Below are positions 49,490 through 57,920 of a DNA stretch of 64,000 bases, piece by piece. The translations under genes and the position numbers were made by a program. The notes under the pieces are model-generated. The model was not told the origin of the DNA. It did no database searches and saw nothing but the letters and a program-made list of their open reading frames with translations. The DNA lies in contig JAKLTH010000283.1 in NCBI GenBank assembly GCA_025175895.1, forward strand, positions 3,720,001 to 3,784,000. Direction: 5' to 3'. The DNA is from Wurfbainia villosa. Its lineage: Eukaryota; Streptophyta; Magnoliopsida; Zingiberales; Zingiberaceae. The stretch's first letter is position 1; every line of letters starts with the position of its first letter.

Positions 49490-50797
49490 ATGAAGTCTTT
49501 GGTTTTCAGGCGCTTCATTTTGGTATTATCTATTTTTGTACTTGGGACCGTCATATCTTCATTCCCCGGATCCAGTTTGCTGACATGGAGGACCTCCAAT
49601 TGGATAGGTATCACTGCTGCTTTGAACTTGCAAAATTCAATCAAGAGAGACAAATTCCTGGAAGTTCCTCAGATTATTTGGGGGTTGAACAATCAGAAAA
49701 TTGCACTGGCCAGGGCATGCTTAACCGCGAGATTCTTAAACAGAACCCTTCTGATGCCTAGTTTGAGTGCATCTCTATTCTACAAAGAGGTTGATTTGCT
49801 CAAACCTATGCCATTTGATAAGTTATTCAATTTTGGAAAATTCAATGATCGATGTAATGGATTCGTGCGGTTGGGACGCTATTCCGATCTTGTGAACAAG
49901 AGCGAGCCGTATGAGGTCCTTAAAGGTAGTGGCAGGAAGTGGACAAAGGAAAGGGATCTAAATCAGTTGACACAATGCAGGAACGAGTCATTTGACTACA
50001 CTGAAGTTATTCGGATCTCTGGGAAAAATCCTTTTCTTTGGCACGACCATTGGCCAGCCAAGGATTATGCAAAGATATTTGAATGTCTTGTAGTAGTTGA
50101 CGAGATAGAGAAGGAAGTGGCTAAAGTGATATCAAAGATTAAAGACGTAGGTAGAGAGGTGAGGCATAGTTCTAATGCTCCACAGAACACAAGTTTAGAT
50201 GGCTGGCAAGATCACCATGTCCCGTACATGGCGGTTCATATGAGGATTGAGAAAGACTGGATGATTCATTGCAAGAAATTAGAGCAGAGATTGAACATCA
50301 ACCAGATATGTAGTAGCAAGGAAGAAATAATTGAAAGAGTATCGCGCATTACCACTATACAGCAGCCTATAGTGGTTTACCTTGCAGTTGCCGATGCCCT
50401 TCTAGAGGACGATTCAATACTAAGCGGATGGAAAGATGGTTTTGTTCCTTTTGAGAAAAAGAGACTGGCAATTAAGGATGTATATGATAAGCACCCTTAC
50501 CTTATACAGTCTGCAATTGATTATGAGGTTTGCTCGCGAGCAGACATTTTTGTTGGAAACAGCTTCTCTACATTTTCCAGCCTTGTAGTATTATCTCGGA
50601 CAATGAAGTCGATCGGAATGGGGTTCACAAACTCATGCTCGACGGAAGTTGGGTATTCATCGTACGCATACAACATTGCAGAACACCATGGTGGAGCTAA
50701 AATGTGGATGACCAATATGTCTGCCCCAAGTCTCACCAGCATTAGTTACGGGACTAATAGCATATCATGCTACAGTAACTGGAACACAAACCTTTGA
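49490..50797 (+). CDS. Plant O-fucosyltransferase family protein (435 aa)
   Basis: Intronless coding exon. A signal anchor lies at about 8-28 (FILVLSIFVLGTVISSF), giving a type II Golgi topology. The N-terminal catalytic lobe shows the family block NNQKIALARACLTARFLNRT near 65-85, with the usual Gly-x-Asn-(Asn/Gln)-Gln start. The second lobe has HMRIEKDW at 250-257, with the His-x-Arg pair expected to bind GDP-fucose. The C-terminal DYEVCSRADIFVGNSFSTFS block matches the family's last conserved motif. The acceptor (protein or wall polysaccharide) cannot be told from sequence. The length is on the short side of the family. The convergent neighbour is the PLS-PPR gene. Confidence 0.82.
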   Translation: MKSLVFRRFILVLSIFVLGTVISSFPGSSLLTWRTSNWIGITAALNLQNSIKRDKFLEVPQIIWGLNNQKIALARACLTARFLNRTLLMPSLSASLFYKEVDLLKPMPFDKLFNFGKFNDRCNGFVRLGRYSDLVNKSEPYEVLKGSGRKWTKERDLNQLTQCRNESFDYTEVIRISGKNPFLWHDHWPAKDYAKIFECLVVVDEIEKEVAKVISKIKDVGREVRHSSNAPQNTSLDGWQDHHVPYMAVHMRIEKDWMIHCKKLEQRLNINQICSSKEEIIERVSRITTIQQPIVVYLAVADALLEDDSILSGWKDGFVPFEKKRLAIKDVYDKHPYLIQSAIDYEVCSRADIFVGNSFSTFSSLVVLSRTMKSIGMGFTNSCSTEVGYSSYAYNIAEHHGGAKMWMTNMSAPSLTSISYGTNSISCYSNWNTNL

Positions 50798-51508
50798 TGT
50801 TAAGCAGTTTAGAGAAGACTTGCACATAAGCTGAAGCCACATTCTTTCGGTCCGTAGGACGCAGCTGTTGTCATAGATGCTGCGACTTCGCAAAGTCTTT
50901 AACTGGCGATTCAAAACTGACTTCTTGATTAGGTACAAGATTTCTTGTCCAGCATATTTTATACAGGTTGTAACACAAGGAAGATAACTGCTTGTCTTTT
51001 ACTTACAGTACCTCATTATTGAAAAGGAAACTAAATTTAACACCCCTTTTTTGTGAAAGATGAATTTTTTTTTTGACTAAATGCTTGCTCCTATTGGATC
51101 TTTAAGCTAGTGTTTCTACCACTATATGTGTTTGCTCATGTTAGGATCATGTGTTTCTACCACTATTTGATGAGGTCGGCTCTGAAATCACATATTGAAA
51201 TTTGTCATCAGAACACTATATTAGCTCTAGAACATGGAGTATTCTCCATTACAAATTCATGTGATGAATTTTCTTTTTTTTTTTATCAATTTTGATAGAA
51301 CAACGCAAACACAGGGAAGTATATTTAATATAAGAGTATAAATTATAATAAAGATCAAATAAATCAATGTCTACACCATTACTTTCTGCACATAAAAAAC
51401 CCTCTCTGGCATAAGGATCCTCTTCTTATCCACTAGTCCTAGAGACTTCATATTTGATTAATGTTCTTCATTTTCCTTCACGTTTGATGGGTTTAAATAG
51501 TTGATATC
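50798..51508. other. Convergent 3' flanks
   Basis: 3' UTR of the O-fucosyltransferase gene, then a spacer with a short direct duplication: GTGTTTCTACCACTAT at about 51110 and again near 51150. No gene is recognised. Confidence 0.4.
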
Positions 51509-53074
51509 TTAGGAAGACATGTAAACATCTGTTGTTTGCGGAGAGCAAACTTTTGCACTGGTCTGGGTCCAGCTAAAACCGGGGTTCTTCTTTGTTCCTT
51601 TCTCGCGCATTAGAGCTTTTACCCTCTTCACCTCATCCCATCTGCCCAGCTCTATGTACATGTTCCAAAGCAACACATAGTTAGCGCTGTTATCGGGCTC
51701 GATATCGAACAATTTGCTCGCTGCAATCTCTGCCAACTCCAAATTGCCATGATTCCGACAAGCTGAGAGCAATGCACCCCAGACACTGGCACCGGCTTCA
51801 GTCGCCATCCCTTCGATCATCTCCATTGCCTCGACCAACCGACCTGCGCGGCCGTAGAGGTCAACGACGCATGAGTAATGTTCAGATTGCGGTTCTACCT
51901 GGTAAACTGTCTTCATGGAATCAAAATACGCAAGGCCTTGCTCGATCAACCCTGAGTGGCTGCACCCAGAGAGTAGACCAGTGAATGTGATAGGATCCGG
52001 GCGAATGCCTGATCTCAACATGTCTTCGAACGTCGATATGGCTTCGTGACCGAGGCCGTGCGAGGCGTAGGAGGTGATCATGGAGTTCCAGGCAGTGACA
52101 TCTTTGTCTCTGTGAGGAATTTTGTCGAACAGTTGGCGGGATTTGGTAAGGTTGCCACACTTGGAGTACATTCCGACGAGGGCAATCTGCACGGTGGGAT
52201 GTGCATCGAAGCCCATGGCAGCGGCGTATTGGTGGATCCTCTCGCCTTGCTCCAGTGCGGTGGAGTGGGCGCACGCCGGCAGTACGCTCACCACTGTCAC
52301 CCAATTGGGCTTCACCTCCGAATCCCTCTGTCGCATTTCGTCGAATAGGCTCAGCGCGCGGCTGGATAGTCCGCTCTGGCAGTAGCCGGAGATCATGGAG
52401 GTCCAGGAGATGATATTCCTCTCAGGCATTTCCTCGAAGAGGTTCTCGGCGGCGTCGAAGGCGCCCACTCTCATGTAACCGGCGATGAGGGCGTTCCATG
52501 AGGAGGGAAGTCGAAGTGCCGTTTCGCCGAACAGGCGGTGGGCATCGGCGAGGTCGCCGCACTTGGCGTACATATTGACCAGGGAACTGCCGACGTAGGC
52601 GTCTCGGTGGAGACCGCGGCGGAGAGTGTAGAGGTGGAGGGCGCGGCCGAAGGAGAGGAAGGAGAGATCGGCGGCGGACTTGAGGGCGAACGGAAAGGTG
52701 AAATGGTCGGGAGGGAGGCCAAGGGCGAGCATCCGTCCGAACAGGCAGAGAACTTCGAGGGGAGAGCCGCGTAGGGAGTGAGAGCGGAGGAGGGCATTGA
52801 ATAGGAGGGTGGATGGACGGTCTACATGGTGGAGGAGGAGGGACGCGGAGGGGAAGTCGGCGGCGCGGGCGTAGGCGGAGGCGAGGCGGGCGGCGAGTGG
52901 AGCGTCGTTGTCGTGGAGGAGGCCAAGGAGGGCGAGGTGCGCATGGATCTGGCGCAGGCTTCGGAGCGGAGAGGGGTAAGGGGATCGAGCGAGCGAGCGG
53001 AGGAGGGCGGCGTACGGGCGGGCGTCGGTAGGCTGCCGGAGGCGAAGAAGTGCGCCGCTACCACGGAGATGCAT
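51509..53074 (-). CDS. PLS-class pentatricopeptide repeat protein with E-type end (521 aa)
   Basis: Intronless minus-strand gene. Around ten PPR motifs of alternating P, L and S lengths run from about residue 60 to 430, for example SLVNMYAKCGDLADAHRLF and WNALIAGYMRVGAFDAAENL. They are followed by E/E+ -like sequence ending near NPGFSWTQ; there is no DYW domain. Such proteins bind organelle RNA and often specify C-to-U editing sites, with a separate deaminase when DYW is missing. The frame is open to 53308, but I start at ATG 53074, where a plausible targeting region begins. The upstream 78 codons look non-coding. GC is very high in the 5' half and drops toward the 3' end. The many plus-strand frames here are shadows. 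Confidence 0.85.
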   Translation of the reverse strand: MHLRGSGALLRLRQPTDARPYAALLRSLARSPYPSPLRSLRQIHAHLALLGLLHDNDAPLAARLASAYARAADFPSASLLLHHVDRPSTLLFNALLRSHSLRGSPLEVLCLFGRMLALGLPPDHFTFPFALKSAADLSFLSFGRALHLYTLRRGLHRDAYVGSSLVNMYAKCGDLADAHRLFGETALRLPSSWNALIAGYMRVGAFDAAENLFEEMPERNIISWTSMISGYCQSGLSSRALSLFDEMRQRDSEVKPNWVTVVSVLPACAHSTALEQGERIHQYAAAMGFDAHPTVQIALVGMYSKCGNLTKSRQLFDKIPHRDKDVTAWNSMITSYASHGLGHEAISTFEDMLRSGIRPDPITFTGLLSGCSHSGLIEQGLAYFDSMKTVYQVEPQSEHYSCVVDLYGRAGRLVEAMEMIEGMATEAGASVWGALLSACRNHGNLELAEIAASKLFDIEPDNSANYVLLWNMYIELGRWDEVKRVKALMREKGTKKNPGFSWTQTSAKVCSPQTTDVYMSS

Positions 53075-53476
53075 TACAGTCACCCGAGGGGCACTCGTTC
53101 CATTCGTTATATTAAAAAAAAAATTACTCAAGCGGATGCTGGGAAAAAGCGGATCGGATTTTATCATAAGTCCGCTCCGCATCCAAAAAATGAATCCCGA
53201 CCGTTCATTTCTCACGGCTAATTCAAATTTCAAAACTTGCAACCTTCGACAGATCGCCTGTGTCCTCCAAACACTGAACACGGAAAGTGATCGATCAACC
53301 ACTGACACGGTTCAAAAACTTACAGATGTCCTGTTTCCTGTACTCATCCCATGAATTATTCTTTTCGAGTCCGAACCTTCTCCAGTTCTCCTCCCATTGA
53401 CAAGCAACCGAACGATTCAAAATCATAGAACCCTAAAAAAGCGTCGGAAGTTTTCCTGCTCTCGTTCACTCTTCCA
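53075..53476. promoter_or_regulatory. Divergent promoter region between the PPR and coiled-coil genes
   Basis: The two start codons face away from each other across about 400 nt, so both promoters and leaders must share this interval. It contains an A-rich tract near 53115 and no clear TATA box in either direction, consistent with a TATA-less bidirectional promoter. Confidence 0.5.
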
Positions 53477-56221
53477 ATGGCCAAGAAGAAAAGCAATCCC
53501 ACCGAAGCGGCGACCGTCGTCGGAGGAGACTTGAATGGGAGGCTTGACAGCCTCAGGGATCTGAACCAGCTCCTCCTCAAGGAAACGGTGGAGCGGCGGG
53601 AGCAAGTGAGAGACCTCCAGTCCTGCGTCGACCGCCTCTCTGAAGATCGCTCCCTCTTCATCGAGATTGACCAAAGTTTTTCTGACCTCGTCGTCACCTC
53701 CCGGATAACTGAGATTGCGGCAGAGAAGGTAGAGGCGGAGGCGGCTCTGGCCGCCGTGCAGAAGATGCTGGAAGTTCTCGCCAGCGAGAGGGATGCAGCG
53801 AGGAGAGATCTCCATGCGGCATTGTCTGAGAAGGATTCTGCCCTAGTTGAGCTTGATCATGTGAAGCGGGGAGCTGAGATCCGAGATGCGAATGCGAGGG
53901 CGGAGGCCGAAAGGCAAAGGTGTGACCTTGAGCAGAGCATGATGCTTATCCAACACCTCGAAGCTGATAAGGCCAACATGGAAGAAAAGGCTAGGTCGAT
54001 GAAGAAGGATCTGAGTAGCACTTATGATCAGTTGCAGATGATTCAAGGAGAGAAGGGTGAGATCGAGAAAGAATTGCAGGGACTAGTATCGGATAGTGCT
54101 ACATACAAAAGGGGTCTCAATGCAGTGTCGAAGGAATTAGAAGAGGCTCAGGAGAAGATTGTGAGTTGTCAGGCGGACAATGTTGGTCTCAGAGAGCAGA
54201 TTTTGAGGATGCAGCTTGAATTTGAGGCGGACAGAGCAGATTTGATTGCAGAGGTGGACGGATTGAAGGGAAGGCTCCATAAAATCGAACTAAAGAAGGA
54301 AGGGATAGTGGAAGAAAAGATTAGTCTTGAGGCTAAAGTTGCTCATCTACAAGGAATTGTTTCAGCACAACAAGCTGAAAGAGATTTGACTTTGCGCAAG
54401 CTTGCCGAAGAAGAGGAGTTGAAAGCTCTAGTCATAGAGGAAAGGTTGCAGCTTGAAGAAGAGAGAGCAAAATTGCAGCTTGAGATCAAGTCACAGAAAA
54501 AGATGTATGAGTTGAAACTAGATGGTTTGCGGGAGAAGTTTAGTAAGATTGAAGCAACCAAGGATGAGATTGATGGATTGAGGTCTAAGCAGGCGTCAGA
54601 ACTTGTCAATCTGGAGATGATAATATCTATGCTCCAAGCTGAAAAGCATTCAGCCATTAATGACCTTAATCTCGTGGTGATTGAAATCCATGGCCTGAGG
54701 CTGCAGGTGGAGGAACTAAAGAATGAGCTTCATGATGAGAAGAGAAAATTTGAGAGCCTTAGGACTCTGAACCAGCTCGTCCTCAAGGAAACAGTTGAAA
54801 GGCGGGATCAAGTGAGAGACCTCCAGTCCCGAATAGCTGAGCTTGTGGCAGAGAAGGTGACATTGGAATCTGTCATTGGCGAAAGAGATTCAGTGATAAG
54901 GGATCTCAATGTTGCAGTGTCAGAGAAGGATTCTGCCCTATTTGAGCTTGACAATGTGAAACAAAGGTGGAGGGAGGATGCAGAGAAGCAAATGTGGGAC
55001 CTTGAGCAGAAGATGATGTTTATTCGAGCCCTTGAAGCTGATAAGGCCACAATGGAGGAAAAAACCATGTCATTGGAGAAGGATCTTAGAAGCACTTATG
55101 ATCTGTTGCAGACAATTCAAGCAGAGAAAGTTGAGATAGAGAAAGATATGAAGGGAATAGTATCTGAGACTGCGGTTTGCAAAAGAGATCTCAACACAGT
55201 GTCAGTGGCATTGGAAGAGGCTAAGGAGAAGATTGCAAGTTGTCAAACTGATAACTTTTCTTTCACAGAGGAAATTGCAAGGTTGCAGCTTGAATTTGAT
55301 GCAGACAGAACAGCTTTGATTGCAGAGGTGGATGTGTTGAAGGAAAGGCTGCATAACATCATAGGAACAAAGGAAGAGATGGAGGAACGCCTTAATGCTA
55401 AGTTTTCTGATCTACAAGTTGAGAAGGACACAATACTGTCAAAGCTCGATGAAGAAGAGAATTCGAAATCTCTGTTCATGGAGGAAATTGAGAGTTTGAA
55501 GTTGGAGTTTGACTACCATCAAAAGGAGAATGAAAAATTGCAGCTCGAGATAAATTCACAGAAAAGGTTGCATGAAGAGGAGATTGATGGTTTGCGAGAT
55601 ACGATTAGGAAGATCAAAGCAGCGAAGGGTGAGATCGACGGATTGTGGGCTATGCAGGAGTCAAAAGTTGTCGACCTGCAGATGCAAATCTCAATGCTTC
55701 AAGTTGAAAAAGATTCAGCCATCTATGATCTCAATCTCGTGATCAATGAAGTCCACTGCCTAAGTCTTCGGGTTGAGGGACTAAAGAAGGAGCTTTGCAA
55801 CTCCGAGGCCGCACTCGATAGACTTAACGCCGAGAATAAGCTCATGAAAGGGGATGTTGATTCATTGGTCGCAGAAAAGTCTGCAGTCCAAGAGATGGCA
55901 AGGGTTACTGATGAAAATTTTTCAAAGGTTTTGTGCCACTTGAAGGCTACATCCGAGAAGATCATCGAACATGAAATCGTCGAAAGCGAACAGGATTCAG
56001 ATGAGGATGTTCTGTATGCTGCCATAGATGATTTGAAGGCAATTGAGGCTGCTTTCGAGAAGAAGACTGGCAAGGTCGAGGAGGCGAAGCAAGAGCTGGA
56101 GGTGTTGCGATGTTTCAGGGCTGAGTCTGAGAAGAAAGTTGGAGTGTTGGCATGGGTTTGTCCGGGAATTGCTGCCGTGCTAGCTGCCATTTCTTATGCC
56201 TTAGGAATTAGCAGGCGCTAA
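53477..56221 (+). CDS. Tail-anchored long coiled-coil protein, PMD-like, with internal duplication (914 aa)
   Basis: A single exon encodes almost continuous heptad coiled coil from about residue 20 to 880. It ends in one hydrophobic segment (VLAWVCPGIAAVLAAISYAL, about 890-909) and a short basic tail ISRR. That is the design of a C-tail-anchored organelle protein such as the plant peroxisomal and mitochondrial division factors, which are much shorter (about 300 residues, from memory). Residues 26-420 and 428-776 are two copies of the same unit: LNQLLLKETVERREQVRDLQ at 29-48 recurs as LNQLVLKETVERRDQVRDLQ at 431-450. The match continues through SEKDSAL, LEADKA, ISMLQ and DLNLV landmarks. It is a coiled coil, so general similarity to myosin or CENP-E is uninformative; the tail anchor is the useful clue. 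Confidence 0.75.
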   Translation: MAKKKSNPTEAATVVGGDLNGRLDSLRDLNQLLLKETVERREQVRDLQSCVDRLSEDRSLFIEIDQSFSDLVVTSRITEIAAEKVEAEAALAAVQKMLEVLASERDAARRDLHAALSEKDSALVELDHVKRGAEIRDANARAEAERQRCDLEQSMMLIQHLEADKANMEEKARSMKKDLSSTYDQLQMIQGEKGEIEKELQGLVSDSATYKRGLNAVSKELEEAQEKIVSCQADNVGLREQILRMQLEFEADRADLIAEVDGLKGRLHKIELKKEGIVEEKISLEAKVAHLQGIVSAQQAERDLTLRKLAEEEELKALVIEERLQLEEERAKLQLEIKSQKKMYELKLDGLREKFSKIEATKDEIDGLRSKQASELVNLEMIISMLQAEKHSAINDLNLVVIEIHGLRLQVEELKNELHDEKRKFESLRTLNQLVLKETVERRDQVRDLQSRIAELVAEKVTLESVIGERDSVIRDLNVAVSEKDSALFELDNVKQRWREDAEKQMWDLEQKMMFIRALEADKATMEEKTMSLEKDLRSTYDLLQTIQAEKVEIEKDMKGIVSETAVCKRDLNTVSVALEEAKEKIASCQTDNFSFTEEIARLQLEFDADRTALIAEVDVLKERLHNIIGTKEEMEERLNAKFSDLQVEKDTILSKLDEEENSKSLFMEEIESLKLEFDYHQKENEKLQLEINSQKRLHEEEIDGLRDTIRKIKAAKGEIDGLWAMQESKVVDLQMQISMLQVEKDSAIYDLNLVINEVHCLSLRVEGLKKELCNSEAALDRLNAENKLMKGDVDSLVAEKSAVQEMARVTDENFSKVLCHLKATSEKIIEHEIVESEQDSDEDVLYAAIDDLKAIEAAFEKKTGKVEEAKQELEVLRCFRAESEKKVGVLAWVCPGIAAVLAAISYALGISRR
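53552..55805 (+). repeat. Internal tandem duplication in the coiled-coil gene
   Basis: DNA from about 53552 and from about 54758 is alignable: for example AAGTGAGAGACCTCCAGTCC is identical at about 53605 and 54811. Copy 2 lacks roughly 47 codons relative to copy 1. The unit is about 1.2 kb, and both copies stay in frame. Confidence 0.8.
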
Positions 56222-56553
56222 GGTTTTCTTCCTCCACCTCAAATTTGTTGTTGCCTTTTCTTGGATGATCTTATAAACGATCAGAGTTTTGGTATCGTTT
56301 GTCTGATACTTGAGAACGATATGTGGGTTACAACTTAGCAAGAACTACTCATTTGAGAACATCTGGCTTCGCCAGTCCATCATAAATGTGTTTTTTGTTT
56401 CTTGCCCACTAGATATCCCTACCGCTGGCCTAAAAAACTTCCATGATAAAATATATTTACTAATCCTCTTAAACCCAAATTTGAGAGAACCATTTTTGTT
56501 CCCTCATATTATTATTTTTTCAAATCTTAAAACCATAGAAATGTCCATTTCTT

Positions 56554-57158
56554 TTGTTGTTCTCTTATGCACTTCCTCAAGCAACAGTGATCGCTTTTCA
56601 GAATGCTAATTGGCAAACAAAGCTGCCTTATGACTCCTCTTTTTTCTTGGCTTCTGCTTCATCCTTTAACATTTGTTCTCAATCTCCTTATTTATCACCT
56701 TCTCCTCATCATCAACTTCTTCATTTGCTTTGCATAATTCAGATTCTTCGCTGCTATGCATGCCCAATGGTGAGCAAGATTGGGGTTCTTCATGGATGTG
56801 CTCAATTAGTTCATGCATTAGCATCTGGTTCTCCAACTTCAACCATTCAACATCTTCATTCATCGCCTTATTGTCTTCAACTCCATCACCTCTTTCGCAT
56901 ATCTGACACTTCAGATTCCTCACTGTTGCATGCGCCCAATGGTTGTGCTCCATGGATATGCTCAGTTAGCTTACCTAAGTAGCACCTGCTCGACATCCGG
57001 AGTGTAAAATTAATACTTTAATGGTTTTTCATTTCTGACTTGAGTTGTTCATATTGCTGAGCCACCAATTTGTTTGCTAAGTGGAAATCCTCAATCATGT
57101 GTATGAGCTCTGGTCTCTTCTTGGTGAACCATTCTGCACTCAGTAGGAAAGACTCAAA
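56554..57158 (-). pseudogene. Decayed NAB-domain (KIP1/NET-like) gene fragment
   Basis: On the minus strand, after an ATAG acceptor-like site at 57159, the frame reads FESFLLSAEWFTKKRPELIH and continues MIEDFHLANKLVAQQYEQLK before a TAA at 57018. This resembles the second exon of plant NET/KIP1-like genes (canonical xSFAxRAEMYYKKRPEL). Downstream a second frame (56953-56666) gives a Glu-rich coiled segment, NEDVEWLKLENQMLMHELIE, and an acidic VDDEEK stretch, resembling the tail of short NET3-type proteins. Then frames break again. The first exon with the Trp-rich start of the NAB domain is not found. I read it as a truncated, frameshifted pseudogene; an unusual spliced gene is less likely. 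Confidence 0.45.
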
Positions 57159-57920
57159 CTATGAACAATTGAATGGATTCACTTAACACTGTTTGAGGTC
57201 ATTCTCTTAGCTTAGTCAAACTGAATTAATGCGAAGAACAAATTAGAACAGTTCATGATGGCTTGTTTGTTATCATTGTCAAGCCTTATTGGTCTCGATT
57301 ATTTAAAGTCAGCTAAATGGATCTTATTCCTCTTTTGAGCCATGCCAACCTACATCATTAGAACTATTTCAATCTCTTACAAATTGTTTTTTGTTAGTCT
57401 TGTTATCTAGCTAGGTATGTTGACTGCAAGTGATATTAGCAATTTAAGATATAAGATTTGTATAGCAATTCTAAATAGTTGTGACTGGTAAAGACTTGAT
57501 CATGATTATAGTAACCTTTGCTAGAGGATGTTTCTATTTGATGTTTAAGAACAGATCAGACAGAGTAATAACACTAGTGTTTTCATCGAAATAGCAAGAA
57601 TTCGATCCGTTTGAGATTTCAAGTGCTGTGTAAAAATATCCTAAGAACTCATCTTCAACATGAACCCTAACTTTTAACTGAAAGAAAGGCTCTGCCTTGT
57701 TTCTTCGAAGTTACTGGGAAACAATGGAAACCTCTGCAAATTTCTTCACTTAAACGACTAGAAAAAAATGGTGCATAAAGCTTCGTGTACGTTTGATTAG
57801 GATTTCGAAAAAGTTTCCTCCACCAAAACTTAATCGATTGCCAGTGGAAGAAAACTATAAAACATCAAAAAGACAAACAAAACAATTACCATTTGCTTCA
57901 GAAAAAAAATAATGATTAAG
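57159..57920. other. Spacer
   Basis: I searched for the missing first exon of the NAB-like fragment on the minus strand and did not find it. The right part is the 3' flank of the P-type PPR gene. Confidence 0.35.

Noticed and set aside
52046..53031. Several plus-strand frames rich in Gly/Arg/Glu
   Set aside because: Antisense of the GC-rich PLS-PPR gene.
54343..56190. Ser-rich minus-strand frames
   Set aside because: Antisense of the coiled-coil gene: Glu and Leu codons read backward give Ser/Phe-rich frames.
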